64,000 nt of DNA from CBDCUW01 sp965222745 (lineage in GTDB: Bacteria > Planctomycetota > Planctomycetia > Pirellulales > Pirellulaceae). The number at the start of each line of letters is the position of its first letter. The stretch's first letter is position 1. The stretch spans positions 434,001 to 498,000 of the forward strand of contig CBDCUW010000003.1 of NCBI GenBank assembly GCA_965222745.1, written 5' to 3'. This document shows, piece by piece, positions 8,901 to 18,302 of the stretch. Position numbers and translations under genes: made by a program. The notes under the pieces were generated by a model. The model was not told the DNA's origin and did not search any database. It saw only the letters and a program-made list of their open reading frames with translations.

Positions 8901-10259
8901 ATGAATACCATACGATTTTTAGCGGTTTTGGCTCTTCTGTTTGTGGCAACACCCTCGGTCCAGGCTCAGCGTGGCGGCCCAGGGGGTGGATTCCGTGGCG
9001 GTCCAGGGGGTGACGGCGGCGGGCCCGGCGGTTTTCGCGGCGGCCCAGGTGGTTTTCGCGGCGGGCCAGGTGGCGGTGGATTTCGCGGTGGCGGCGATCG
9101 CGGCCGAGGCGGTTTTGATCCCAGTGAAATGCTCAAACGCCTGGATGCCAACGGCAACGGTGTGTTGGACCCCGAAGAACAGCAGGGACCGGCTCAATTC
9201 ATCATCGGTCGGATGCAACAGTCGGATCCCAGTATCAAGCCGGGCCAGCCGATTTCGCTGAAGAAAATCAGCGAGGGCTTCGAGAAGATGCGGGCCGAGC
9301 GTGAGGGTCGTGATCCTGGCCAAGGTGGACCACGACCAGGCGGCAGCGCCGCCGATGAGGCGTTGATGCCCGAACTGCTGGTGCCTGGATTTGGAATCGA
9401 AGAGCCGCCAACTCCGTTGCTCGGTTTCGGTGCGACCGCCGAAATGCTTTCGGTTGTCGTGACCGACGAAGACAAACGCGAAGCGGCGGAGCGAATGCGG
9501 CGCTACGACCGAAACAGGGACGGCTTTTTGACGAAAGATGAATTGTCGAGCCGGTTTTCCGGCAACCCAATGGATTTCGATCGCAACCGGGACGGCAAGT
9601 TATCGGAAAGTGAGCTTGCGGTTCGTTACGCTCGGCGACGCGAAGGCGAAGAGGAGGCCAGAGCGGTTCGAAGCGATCCTCGTCGTAGCCGCACGGATCA
9701 AAAACCGTCTGAACCGCCCGACATTTTCAACGGGCGAAAATCGTACCGAGTCGTCGAGTCGGCTCGAAAGTTGCCCGAAGGTTTGCCTCGCTTTTTTACC
9801 GATCGCGACGCCAACGGCGACGGCCAGGTGACGATGGCCGAGTATGCCAGCGAGTGGAACGAAAGCGTGATTGCCGAGTACTTTCGTTCTGACCTCAATG
9901 GTGACGGGATCATCACCACCGGCGAAGCTATGCGAGCTCTGGAAATGGGCGATACACCATCGGGGGCCACCAGCCTGGTTGGGGCAACCACTTCCTCCAC
10001 AAGTGACTCGTCAACAAGCTCATCGTCACCCAGCGGTAGTTCGACAACGGATGGGGCAAGCGCCAAAGCCGATGCCAAATTGATTGCTTACGCCAAGCGA
10101 ATCATCTCTCGTTACGACAAGAACAAAGACGAGCAACTGACGCCCGCCGAATGGGAAAACATGTTGCTGAGCCCCGCCAAGGCAGACGCCAACGGTAACG
10201 GCCGAGTCACCGTGGACGAATACGCCAACTGGATGGCAGCTCGGTCGGCGAAGAAGTAA
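8901..10259 (+). CDS. Secreted multi-EF-hand protein with Gly-rich linker
   Basis: 452 residues from ATG 8901, which begins a clear signal peptide (MNTIRFLAVLALLFVATPSVQA). Residues 27-70 are a low-complexity Gly/Pro/Arg/Phe segment. At least seven EF-hand-type loops with DxNxDG spacing follow (for example DANGNGVLDPEE, DRNRDGFLTKDE, DANGDGQVTMAE, DLNGDGIITTGE), plus a Ser/Thr-rich spacer before the last two. This points to calcium binding in the periplasm or at the cell surface; a specific role is not known. One loop (DKNKDEQLTPAE) lacks the usual Gly. The gene converges on glgP. Confidence 0.85.
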   Translation: MNTIRFLAVLALLFVATPSVQAQRGGPGGGFRGGPGGDGGGPGGFRGGPGGFRGGPGGGGFRGGGDRGRGGFDPSEMLKRLDANGNGVLDPEEQQGPAQFIIGRMQQSDPSIKPGQPISLKKISEGFEKMRAEREGRDPGQGGPRPGGSAADEALMPELLVPGFGIEEPPTPLLGFGATAEMLSVVVTDEDKREAAERMRRYDRNRDGFLTKDELSSRFSGNPMDFDRNRDGKLSESELAVRYARRREGEEEARAVRSDPRRSRTDQKPSEPPDIFNGRKSYRVVESARKLPEGLPRFFTDRDANGDGQVTMAEYASEWNESVIAEYFRSDLNGDGIITTGEAMRALEMGDTPSGATSLVGATTSSTSDSSTSSSSPSGSSTTDGASAKADAKLIAYAKRIISRYDKNKDEQLTPAEWENMLLSPAKADANGNGRVTVDEYANWMAARSAKK

Positions 10260-10277
10260 CCATCGTCGCCATTTCAC

Positions 10278-10353
10278 CTCGTGCTCGTGCTCGTCATCGA
10301 GCACAACCGCACGAACGAAATCGAGTACGAGTACCGCTGAGTACGAGCACGAG
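10278..10353. terminator. Long inverted repeat between convergent genes
   Basis: CTCGTGCTCGT at 10278-10288 pairs perfectly with ACGAGCACGAG at 10343-10353, within a region rich in GAGTACGAG and GAGCACGAG units. It lies between the convergent ends of the EF-hand gene and glgP, so a bidirectional transcription stop is plausible. There is no U-tract. Confidence 0.5.
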
Positions 10354-10367
10354 CGAATCCAGGCGTT

Positions 10368-12578
10368 TTAGCGATACCTCATGTCGCAGGTGACTCCGCC
10401 GGCCGCCCACAGGTAACCTCGAATGCTGTAGTCGGCGACCATCCGGTGGCTACTGAATCGCCACGCCAGCGTGCTGATGCTGTGCATCATGCGATTGATC
10501 CACGCCTTGGGCAGCCCATCGGCGTCGCGATCGTAAAAGCAAGGAATCACCTGAGATTCGATCGTTTCGTAGAGCGCTTCAGCATCTCGTTTATCGGTCA
10601 ACGCATCATCGCGATGACTGCGTCCCTGGCCGATTGCGAAACCGTTGACGCCGTTGTACGCCTCGGCCCACCAGCCGTCCAAGATGCTGCAGTTCAGACC
10701 TCCGTTGAGCACCACTTTTTGGCCGCTCGTACCGCTCGCTTCCAACGGACGCCGCGGGTTGTTCAGCCAGACGTCGACACCTTGGATCAGATGCCGGCAA
10801 ACGTTGATGTCGTAATCCTCGATGAAGGCGACGCGGCCTTGAAATCGCGGATCGTGACGAAGGTTGGAAATCTCTTGAATGAAACGTTTGCCCGGTTCGT
10901 CTTTCGGATGCGCTTTGCCCGCGTAGATCAGCTGCACCGGACAATCAGTGTTTTGCAGTAGCGCGGCGATCCGCTCCAGATCGCTGAACAGCAGATTCGC
11001 CCGTTTGTAAGTGGCGAACCGACGGCCAAACCCAATCGTCAACACGCGAGGATCCAAAACACGTCGGGCTGCTTCGACCACCGTGTCACTTTCTCCCCGG
11101 CGACGACATTGGCGGCTTACCCGACGCCGAACAAACGACAGCAGATTATTCTTCAGCGCGTTGTGCGTTTCCCAAAGTTCGCCCGGGTCAACGGCATGAA
11201 TCGATTGCCACGCTTCGGGGTCCTGAATGCGGCTTTTCCAATCGGCGGGAAAATGTTTGTCGTACAACTGGGCCATCTGCCCTGCCAGCCACGACGGAAC
11301 GTGAACGCCATTGGTGATATGTCCGATGGGAACTTCGTCTTCGGGGCGATCGGGAAACATGTGTGCCCACATTCGCCGCGAAATGACTCCGTGCAGATTG
11401 CTAACCGCATTGGCATACCGGCTCATTTTGAAACCGATCACCGTCATGCAAAACGTTTCGGTCGCGTTGTCCACATCGACTCGGCCAAGCCCCAGCAATT
11501 CTTTCTCGCTGATTCCCAAAGAATCGCGGAGCGGTCCCAGATGCTCTTCCACCAGCTCCGGCGGAAATCGGTCGTGCCCGGCGGGAACGGGCGTATGAGT
11601 GGTGAAGCAGGTCATTCGCGCGGCCTGGTGTTGGGCTTCGGCGAACGACATGCCATCTTCGTGCATCAGCTGATTGACAACCTGCAACGCTCCGAAAGCC
11701 GAATGGCCTTCGTTCAAGTGGTAGACCCCCGGATCGATGCCCAGCGCGTGCAGGGCTTTGACCCCGCCGACTCCCAACACCAACTCTTGGCGAATCCTCG
11801 TTCGTTGGTCGCCACCGTACAAGCGGCTGGTCAGTTCTCGGTCTTCCGGCTTGTTGCCTTCCACGTTGCAGTCAAGCAGGTACAGGCGGACGCGGCCAAC
11901 GTGCATCAACCATACTTTTGCAAGCAGCTGGCCATTGCGAGTGTCGATCGACACGGTGATCGGCTTGTCATGCTTGTCGAGCGCCGGCTGCATCGGCAGA
12001 TTGTCGATCTTGGTTTCCAGGTAATCTTCCTTCTGATAACCCTCGTCATCCAAGTATTGGCGGAAATAGCCTTGGGCGTAGTACAGTCCGATACCGACCA
12101 GCGGCACACCGAGCCCCGAAGCACTCTTGATGTGGTCACCGGCCAACACACCCAGGCCGCCGCTGTAAATCGGCACCGATTCGTGAATTCCGAATTCTGC
12201 TGAAAAATAGGCAACCGGTTTGGCACCCAAGACACCAGCGTTGGTCGCCGCCCACGTCGGGTTGCTGGCCAGATATTCCTGCAGCCGCCGGTAGGCATAA
12301 TTGATGCGGCTGTGAAGCACCAACTCGCTGGCCCGTTCGGCCAATTGCTCCGGTGTCAGCTCGCGAAGCAGCGCGACCGGGTTGTGGTCCAGCTGCCGCC
12401 AACGAATCGGATCGATATCGCGGAAAAGTTGGTCGCACTCCGGGTGCCAGCTCCACCACAGATTGTTCGCCAGACCCCACAGCTTGCCATACAAGTCGTC
12501 CGCATGGTGATGAGCAGGATCGGGTGTCAAAAGGGGCGAAGTGGGAGAGACAGGCGGTGGTAGTTCAGTCTGGCTCAT
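10368..12578 (-). CDS. glgP: Alpha-glucan phosphorylase (GT35)
   Basis: 736 residues. The N-terminal 110 residues match the DUF3417 domain of short-type phosphorylases (NNLWWSWHPECDQLFRDIDP). The GT35 core includes YFSAEFGIHESVPIYSGGLGVLAGD, HLNEGHSAF, FTTHTPVPAGHD and the pyridoxal phosphate lysine segment EASGTSGQKVVLNGG near the C-terminus. It releases glucose 1-phosphate from glycogen-type alpha-1,4-glucans in the cytosol. The start MSQTELPPP gives the family's usual N-terminus. It is transcribed alone, divergently from the acyl-CoA dehydrogenase-like gene. Confidence 0.95.
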   Translation of the reverse strand: MSQTELPPPVSPTSPLLTPDPAHHHADDLYGKLWGLANNLWWSWHPECDQLFRDIDPIRWRQLDHNPVALLRELTPEQLAERASELVLHSRINYAYRRLQEYLASNPTWAATNAGVLGAKPVAYFSAEFGIHESVPIYSGGLGVLAGDHIKSASGLGVPLVGIGLYYAQGYFRQYLDDEGYQKEDYLETKIDNLPMQPALDKHDKPITVSIDTRNGQLLAKVWLMHVGRVRLYLLDCNVEGNKPEDRELTSRLYGGDQRTRIRQELVLGVGGVKALHALGIDPGVYHLNEGHSAFGALQVVNQLMHEDGMSFAEAQHQAARMTCFTTHTPVPAGHDRFPPELVEEHLGPLRDSLGISEKELLGLGRVDVDNATETFCMTVIGFKMSRYANAVSNLHGVISRRMWAHMFPDRPEDEVPIGHITNGVHVPSWLAGQMAQLYDKHFPADWKSRIQDPEAWQSIHAVDPGELWETHNALKNNLLSFVRRRVSRQCRRRGESDTVVEAARRVLDPRVLTIGFGRRFATYKRANLLFSDLERIAALLQNTDCPVQLIYAGKAHPKDEPGKRFIQEISNLRHDPRFQGRVAFIEDYDINVCRHLIQGVDVWLNNPRRPLEASGTSGQKVVLNGGLNCSILDGWWAEAYNGVNGFAIGQGRSHRDDALTDKRDAEALYETIESQVIPCFYDRDADGLPKAWINRMMHSISTLAWRFSSHRMVADYSIRGYLWAAGGVTCDMRYR

Positions 12579-12907
12579 AGCTGATAATCAAATTTCTGCG
12601 GATACAGGGTTTCGGCTGACAATGATGGCGTCCGCAACCGAATTTTGTGGGGTCACGGTGCTTATGGCAGCATCACTGGCCGTTGGGAAACGTCGCAAGG
12701 TTCCTCTTTTGGCAAGAGGATTTCGGTTTCTGCTCCAGAAAGATAACCATTTCGGCCGGGAAACATAACCAGAAACTGACTTTGCTGTGATCAGTTCTTG
12801 GGCAAAGTCAGCCGTCTTGCATTAAAACGAATACGTCCGACGATGGATTGTCGTCAAAAACAACACGCGTAATCCACTCCGAATCCGAATCAAAATCCCC
12901 CAGAATC
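12579..12907. promoter_or_regulatory. Divergent intergenic region with two stem-loops
   Basis: This 329-bp region lies between glgP and the acyl-CoA dehydrogenase-like gene and should hold both promoters. Two perfect inverted repeats are visible: TCCTCTT/AAGAGGA (12702-12708 with 12714-12720) and CTGACTTTGC/GCAAAGTCAG (12776-12785 with 12802-12811). The second could be an operator or leader hairpin. No sigma-70 boxes can be called with confidence. Confidence 0.4.
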
Positions 12908-14002
12908 ATGGAGGCCGACTTGTCCCCAGTTGCTCCCGTCCGGTTTCCCGACGACCCATCCTTGGATCCGCTTTGCCAGTCGCTAGCCGAGCTGTCGTCA
13001 GGCCGCCAGAGAGTCGATGCCTGGCCAGCAAAGGCGCTGCGAATGTGCGGCCAGGCGGGCGTGTATCGCTGGTTTCTTCCCGAATCAGCCGGGGGCTACG
13101 GATGGAGCGAATCGGATCAGACGCGTGGTTACCTGCGGCTAGCCGAGGCCGATTTGACCACCACTTTTGTCATCACCCAGTACATGGGAGCGATTCGGCG
13201 GATTGCTGGTAGCGACAACCAGTCTGTTGCCGGGCAATGGCTGCAGCGGCTTGTTTCCGGCGAGGCTTTCACGACGGTCGGCATCAGCCATCTGACGACC
13301 AGCCGACGGCATCTTGCCAAACCGGCGTTGTTGGCCACCGAGTCGGATGACGGATTCGTCTTGGACGGGTTGTCGCCGTGGGTCACCGGGGTACCGCACG
13401 CGGACATCTATGTCGTCGGCGCGACATTCGCTGACGGCCGAGAAATCTTGGTGGCAGTGCCGCGAGACGTGCCGGGGATCGAAGCGGGCAAGGGGGCGGA
13501 GCTAGTGGCGCTGACGGCAAGTTGCACCGATCGTCTCGATTTTCACCAGGTTCGCATCGACCGTTCGATGGTGTTGGCCGGGCCGGTCGAAAACGTGATG
13601 CAAACGGGAGTCGGCGCCGGTACCGGCGGTTTGCAGACGTCGACGCTCGCAGTTGGTCTGGCGCGAGCCGCTGTGAACTACCTGGCCGACGAAGCAGATC
13701 GGCGCGAAGATCTGCGCGCAGCATGTTCGCAATTGACCGCCGAATTGGATCAGCTTCAATCGCTGCTGCTGCGCGCCGCCGAGGGTGACGCCAGCTGTGA
13801 CGCATCTGATATTCGTGGGGAGGCGAATCGGTTGGTGCTTCGCGCGACTCAAGCCGCGATGACAGCGGCCAAGGGTGCCGGTTACCTCGAGGGACATCCG
13901 GTAGGACGTTGGTGCCGGGAAGCTTTGTTCTTTCTGGTCTGGAGCTGCCCGCAGCCCATCGCTCAGGCGCACCTCTGCGAACTAGCCGGAATCGCTTCGT
14001 AG
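12908..14002 (+). CDS. Acyl-CoA dehydrogenase-like flavoprotein
   Basis: 364 residues from ATG 12908; a TTG at 12848 would add 20 poorly conserved residues. The N-terminal helical domain (CGQAGVYRWFLPESAGGYGWS) and the central beta domain (FTTVGISHLTTSRRH, SPWVTGVPHADIYVVGA) follow the acyl-CoA dehydrogenase fold. The C-terminal helical domain ends EGHPVGRWCREALFFLVWSCPQ. The usual catalytic Glu could not be located with certainty, and the chain is slightly short for the family (about 380-400). It probably binds FAD in the cytosol and acts on an acyl-CoA or related thioester, or as a flavin-dependent oxidase relative. Confidence 0.75.
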   Translation: MEADLSPVAPVRFPDDPSLDPLCQSLAELSSGRQRVDAWPAKALRMCGQAGVYRWFLPESAGGYGWSESDQTRGYLRLAEADLTTTFVITQYMGAIRRIAGSDNQSVAGQWLQRLVSGEAFTTVGISHLTTSRRHLAKPALLATESDDGFVLDGLSPWVTGVPHADIYVVGATFADGREILVAVPRDVPGIEAGKGAELVALTASCTDRLDFHQVRIDRSMVLAGPVENVMQTGVGAGTGGLQTSTLAVGLARAAVNYLADEADRREDLRAACSQLTAELDQLQSLLLRAAEGDASCDASDIRGEANRLVLRATQAAMTAAKGAGYLEGHPVGRWCREALFFLVWSCPQPIAQAHLCELAGIAS

Positions 14003-14105
14003 TCGTCGGCGACTTCTCCGAAGTCGCGTCGTAACCAGTCGCGTCGTAACCAGGAGCGGAGAACTGGCCGACAGTGCGTGCCGACTTGGGGACAAGTCGG
14101 CCTAC
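13999..14105. repeat. Head-to-head REP-like hairpin pair between convergent genes
   Basis: GTAG at 13999-14002 precedes the hairpin GCGACTT-CTCCG-AAGTCGC (14009-14027). On the other side, the hairpin GCCGACTT...AAGTCGGC (14080-14101) is followed by CTAC (14102-14105), the complement of GTAG. A GTAG tetranucleotide next to an imperfect palindrome is the signature of REP elements mobilised by RAYT transposases. Between them a 15-bp unit, AGTCGCGTCGTAACC, is tandemly duplicated (14022-14036, 14037-14051). The first GTAG overlaps the stop codon of the upstream gene. Confidence 0.6.
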
Positions 14106-14106
14106 A

Positions 14107-16995
14107 TTACTCTCTTGGCCGCAGGGCGATTCGCGGTGCGGTGGCTTCGCTGATCGCCATCGCGATCCAGCCGTCTCGCATCTCCAGTTGGCTGACCGCC
14201 AAACCTTCGGCGGCGGGATGCTGGGTCAACTGCGGAAGGGTCAAATGGAACGGACGATTGGGCGACAGCACTTTGTTGAAAATCGCTCTTAGCGGCAACC
14301 GCTGTCGCATCGACATTCGGGGACCGCTGATCTGCAGATGCCCTTCTCGCACCAACATGGCATGAAGCCCGTCGTACTGCGGCCGGTACTGAGCACGTAC
14401 GATGAAGCGACGCAGGTCCAAACGTTCGCCGCGGGTCAGCCGCATGACTCGAAGCGTCACCCAAAGTTGTCCCTGTTCCACTTCGATGGTGATGGGGCGA
14501 GTGCGGGCGAATTGAACCGTCACATCGTCGGGAAAGTCATCTGAAAGTGCAGCGTCGGTTTGACCGAACATCACCAGGCCATCGCTGACAATTTCTTGAA
14601 TTAGCTTGGGCTTGTCCTTGGGTACCAACTGTTCCAACGTGTTGTTGATCGCCGACTGATGCACCTGCAAGCTCATCAAGCTGCTCTGTGGTGCTCGCGG
14701 CCTGGGCGTGAAAGCGGCCAACTGCCAATCGCCAGCGAGTCGATATCGGGCCAACAATCGCGAATCGGTCGTCTGCATGTCGGTCACTTTGGGATCGAGC
14801 TGCAATTTGCCGAGCGGGCCGAGCACCATTTGGCTCAATTTTTCCGTTGCCTGGCCAACTCGGTTGTCCAGCTGAGAATCGATTTCGCCCCCCACCTGGC
14901 TTCGAATTCGCCGGTTGGCAATCCGATTGGATTGATGGGAAACCGAGTCATAACGGCTGGCGGCAAAGCTCTGCACAAGCGACCCGATCAGAGGCCAGCC
15001 GTCATAGTCGGTTCGGATGCCACGAAGCCGGGTTGAACCGTGCACCTGAACATCCGAACGGCCAACCCGCAAACCCTTGGGCGTCACTTCAATCGGCGTT
15101 GCCGCCGCAAAGCTGGAGTCGCCGGCGGTGCGGATCGCGATCGGCCCGTTGAATCCAGTCGACTTGGTATGCACGTCGCCCTCGGTACGCAACTGCATCG
15201 ACCACCGATCGGCCGACGGATGAAGCTTCAGAAACAGGTCACTTTCGATCTCGCTGCGGCCTCGAACCTTGCTGCCAAATATTTGCGTTCGCACGGGCAA
15301 CGTTTGCCGGTCGATCGTGGGCAGCATCCGTTGCAACATCGTCTGGCTGATCGCCATCCGAACATTCGCGTTTCGATAGAACGTATCGAGTGCATCGGCG
15401 ACTCGAACCGCTTGAGGGTTTTCGGCAAATCGCAGCGTCTGCGCCACGCCCGCGATGTCGATGGCCGCCAAATCAATCGCGTCCGATTCGCGCCGCTCCA
15501 ACTGCTGCATCAACTTGGCATAGTCCACGGCGCTGCGTGCCCAGGGACGAACCGATTCGGCCAGTTCCACAACCGAGGTTCGACTGAGCCAACGAGCATG
15601 TTCGGCGTCAAGGCCGTGCCAATTCAAACGGGAAAGAAGCCGCTGGGCAACGATCTGTCGTTGTTTGAATTGATCCGAATCGGCCAGCTGATCGATCTCT
15701 TCCAACAACAGATAGCGGCCCCAACCGATCTCGTCCCCCGTTTCGCGAAGGTCGCGGCGTACATTTTGCAACACGCCCGCCATCGGTTGACCCGGCAAGT
15801 GCTGCTGATCGCTGACCATCCACTTTGGATCGGCAGCGCTGGCCACTTGCCAGATCGGCGACCATACCGCCGCGCGACGAAGGATGGCGTGCGCCGCACA
15901 CAACCATTCGATCTGCTGTTGCCGGTCGCCTACCTGTTCGGCTTGTTGCAACCCGGCGGCGGCAAGATCCGACAGCTCCCCGATCAGTTCACCAGCGTGC
16001 GGATGACCGATGCGAGGCAACTTCCGCAGTTGCGCCAAACGCGATTCGACGTCGGCCGCCCAACTTGCAGCTGGAGCTTGCAGCGGCGAGGAAGAAACAA
16101 GCTGGCCTGTGCCGCGCATCCCGCGCGAATCGGCAGTCCGAGCGCCTTCGCCCGATGCCAAATCGGCCAGCGATTGCAGCTGCAGGTCCAACTGCCGCGT
16201 CACCGGCCAAGCCGTCGGATTGGCATCCACCTTGCGCCGCACCGGAGCACTCGATTGCGGAGATTCGACCGTTGGCTCGGGAATGACCGCTGGCTTCACT
16301 GCGGGCGCCGAGGCGATCTGTTGCGGTTGAACCTGCCGGTGGCTTTCCAGGTCACCAAGGATGGCGATCGATTTGGGTAGCAGCGAAGTTGGCTCCGCAT
16401 CCTTTTGCATGGCGAAAGCCTCGTCGGGACGCGGCGGACCAACCAATGGCGGCGGCTCGGTCAATGCCGGTGGCACACTTTGCAACGTCCCGTACCCCAA
16501 TGCCTCGTCGATCGGCAATGAAGCAGCGGCGGCAATGCGATTGGCCGCCAGAACATCACCGCTTAACAATTCCCCGGAAAGTTCGCCGACGGATGTTTCC
16601 GCGTACTGAGGCGGCTGCAAAATCATGCCAGCCGTTTCGTATTGCTCGTTGCGCACCGGCGCCTTGAGCGCTGGTTTGTCCGATTGCGGGTGTGCATCGG
16701 CCAGGCGTTTGGGCAATTGCATCGTCCGGCAGCCCGGATCGACACGCTCCAAAGTCGAGACCTCGATCTCCGGCAGCGGCTCCTGCCTTGGCAAGTCGAT
16801 CGAATCGTCCAGCTTTGCCAACGGAGTCGGTTCGGGCCAGGAGCGTCCGCGTGGTTGCTCCGCCAACGCATCGATTCCCGCCGATAGCCACGGCACATCA
16901 GGACTATCGGGACTGGCAAGCCAGCCCATCAGAATGATGGTGGCCGAAGCTGCCGCCGGCCACAAAATGAGCGATCGTGTTACTTCCTTATGCAT
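14107..16995 (-). CDS. Large secreted or membrane-anchored orphan protein
   Basis: 962 residues from the ATG at 16995, preferred because MHKEVTRSLILWPAAASATIILMGWLAS forms a signal peptide or anchor; longer in-frame starts add a non-conserved stretch. Residues about 30-330 are Pro/Gln/Ala-rich and look disordered. Residues about 340-560 are helical and contain AHAILRRAAVWSP and RWLSRTSVVELAESVRPWARS. The C-terminal 400 residues are beta-rich (WSMQLRTEGDVHTKSTGF, ITIEVEQGQLWVTLRVMRL). No catalytic motif or known domain was recognised. Size, composition and anchor fit the many lineage-specific envelope proteins of planctomycetes. It is divergent from the GDP-fucose genes. Confidence 0.7.
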   Translation of the reverse strand: MHKEVTRSLILWPAAASATIILMGWLASPDSPDVPWLSAGIDALAEQPRGRSWPEPTPLAKLDDSIDLPRQEPLPEIEVSTLERVDPGCRTMQLPKRLADAHPQSDKPALKAPVRNEQYETAGMILQPPQYAETSVGELSGELLSGDVLAANRIAAAASLPIDEALGYGTLQSVPPALTEPPPLVGPPRPDEAFAMQKDAEPTSLLPKSIAILGDLESHRQVQPQQIASAPAVKPAVIPEPTVESPQSSAPVRRKVDANPTAWPVTRQLDLQLQSLADLASGEGARTADSRGMRGTGQLVSSSPLQAPAASWAADVESRLAQLRKLPRIGHPHAGELIGELSDLAAAGLQQAEQVGDRQQQIEWLCAAHAILRRAAVWSPIWQVASAADPKWMVSDQQHLPGQPMAGVLQNVRRDLRETGDEIGWGRYLLLEEIDQLADSDQFKQRQIVAQRLLSRLNWHGLDAEHARWLSRTSVVELAESVRPWARSAVDYAKLMQQLERRESDAIDLAAIDIAGVAQTLRFAENPQAVRVADALDTFYRNANVRMAISQTMLQRMLPTIDRQTLPVRTQIFGSKVRGRSEIESDLFLKLHPSADRWSMQLRTEGDVHTKSTGFNGPIAIRTAGDSSFAAATPIEVTPKGLRVGRSDVQVHGSTRLRGIRTDYDGWPLIGSLVQSFAASRYDSVSHQSNRIANRRIRSQVGGEIDSQLDNRVGQATEKLSQMVLGPLGKLQLDPKVTDMQTTDSRLLARYRLAGDWQLAAFTPRPRAPQSSLMSLQVHQSAINNTLEQLVPKDKPKLIQEIVSDGLVMFGQTDAALSDDFPDDVTVQFARTRPITIEVEQGQLWVTLRVMRLTRGERLDLRRFIVRAQYRPQYDGLHAMLVREGHLQISGPRMSMRQRLPLRAIFNKVLSPNRPFHLTLPQLTQHPAAEGLAVSQLEMRDGWIAMAISEATAPRIALRPRE

Positions 16996-17299
16996 CCGAA
17001 GACTCTTCCATGAATCGTTGCTTCCGCGACCAGCCCCGCCGGTGCGTCTACCAAAGTTCGACGTGTCGCCTTGGCAGGTGGGAGCTTGCCCCATCGACGG
17101 AAATACATCCTTCCGTCGACAACGGCCGCTGGAGGTAAGCATCGGCGTCATAATCACGGCGATCGACCTGAATTTACCACCGTCTCCCAAATGGCATGGG
17201 CTTTCCCTTCCCGAAAACCGGAACGCCCGTCAAATGTCCTACAATTGCAAGCATAAGCCCGCGCTGACGATTCGGCTGAGATGAACTAACCTTTCCGCC
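16996..17299. promoter_or_regulatory. Divergent intergenic region with 9-bp stem-loop
   Basis: This 304-bp region separates the orphan gene (minus) from fcl (plus) and should contain both promoters. A perfect stem, TCGACGGAA/TTCCGTCGA (17094-17102 with 17111-17119, 8-base loop), lies about 100 bp upstream of the orphan gene's start. Nothing else was recognised. Confidence 0.4.
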
Positions 17300-18244
17300 A
17301 TGCCCAATGAAAAAATCTACGTATCGGGACATCGCGGTATGGTGGGATCGGCTTTATGCCGACGATTTGCCCAACGCGACTGCGAAACGATCACCGCCGG
17401 TCGCGAGCAACTGGATCTCCGCGATCCGGTGGCGACGGACGATTTTTTTGCCACCCAGAAACCGGACGTGGTCGTCTTTGCTGCGGCCAGGGTGGGGGGC
17501 ATCGTCGCCAACGATACCTATCCCGTGGAATTCTTGACCGAAAACGTGCTGATGGCCATCAACGCCATCGGTGCGGCGTTCCGATCGGGCGTGCGACGAT
17601 TCCTGTTCCTGGGCAGCACCTGCATCTACCCGCGTGACTGCGACCAACCGATTGTCGAACAGGCGCTGCTGAGCGGTCCGCTGGAAAAAACCAACGAAGC
17701 CTATGCGTTGGCAAAAATCGCTGGTTTGAAATTGTGCCAATACTACCGTCGCCAGCATGGCGTGATGTTTCATAGCGCCATGCCAACCAATTTGTACGGA
17801 CCCGGCGATAACTATCACCCCCGGCACAGCCACGTCCTGCCCGCCTTGATTCGCCGATTTCACGAAGCGAAAGTGGCCGCCGCATCGGAAGTTCAGATCT
17901 GGGGCAGCGGTTCACCGCGAAGAGAATTCCTGTTTGTCGATGACCTGGCCGACGCGATCGTTCACCTGCTAGGCCTGCCCGACCCGCCCGACTGGGTGAA
18001 CGTCGGAACGGGAATCGACCAAACCATTCTGGAACTCGCCAAGCTGGTTGCCGACACCGTCGGCTACGGCGGACAAATCACCACCGATCCTTCGCGTCCG
18101 GACGGGACGCCGATCAAATGCTGCGACGTCTCGCTACTGCATTCGCTCGGCTGGAAACACCAGGTTGATCTTGCCGAGGGCCTGCGCCGCACGTACGAAT
18201 CATTCCTATCCGAAACCGGAGCTGGTCAGTTACGATCAGTGTAG
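17300..18244 (+). CDS. fcl: GDP-L-fucose synthase
   Basis: 314 residues, the usual length. It is an extended SDR enzyme: the nucleotide-binding GHRGMVGSA lies at residues 10-18, VVVFAAARVGGIVAN is family-specific, LGSTCIYPR provides the catalytic Ser, and YALAKIAG gives the YxxxK pair. NLYGPGDNYHP binds the substrate. It converts GDP-4-keto-6-deoxymannose into GDP-L-fucose in the cytosol with NADPH. The gmd gene follows after 58 bp on the same strand and supplies its substrate, so the two form an operon for activated fucose, a sugar donor that could feed glycan loci such as the one at 46-64 kb. Confidence 0.95.
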   Translation: MPNEKIYVSGHRGMVGSALCRRFAQRDCETITAGREQLDLRDPVATDDFFATQKPDVVVFAAARVGGIVANDTYPVEFLTENVLMAINAIGAAFRSGVRRFLFLGSTCIYPRDCDQPIVEQALLSGPLEKTNEAYALAKIAGLKLCQYYRRQHGVMFHSAMPTNLYGPGDNYHPRHSHVLPALIRRFHEAKVAAASEVQIWGSGSPRREFLFVDDLADAIVHLLGLPDPPDWVNVGTGIDQTILELAKLVADTVGYGGQITTDPSRPDGTPIKCCDVSLLHSLGWKHQVDLAEGLRRTYESFLSETGAGQLRSV

Positions 18245-18302
18245 AGGTTGACGTCGGTAGGTTCCGAAACCCTTCTTTCCCTCTCCACAAGCACATCGCC
18301 CC

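Noticed and set aside
8970..9115. DNA repeat array of GGCCCAGG/GGTTTTCGCGG-type units
   Set aside because: The repetition encodes the Gly-Pro-Phe-Arg linker of the EF-hand protein; it is in frame and not a mobile or CRISPR repeat.
11109..12203. 364-codon open frame antisense to glgP
   Set aside because: No recognisable motif; the opposite strand encodes a complete GT35 enzyme with every expected motif.
15040..16380. 446-codon open frame antisense to the large orphan gene
   Set aside because: Basic, Gln/Arg-rich product without domain features. The minus-strand frame has a signal-like N-terminus and runs the whole length, so it is the better candidate, although it is itself an orphan.
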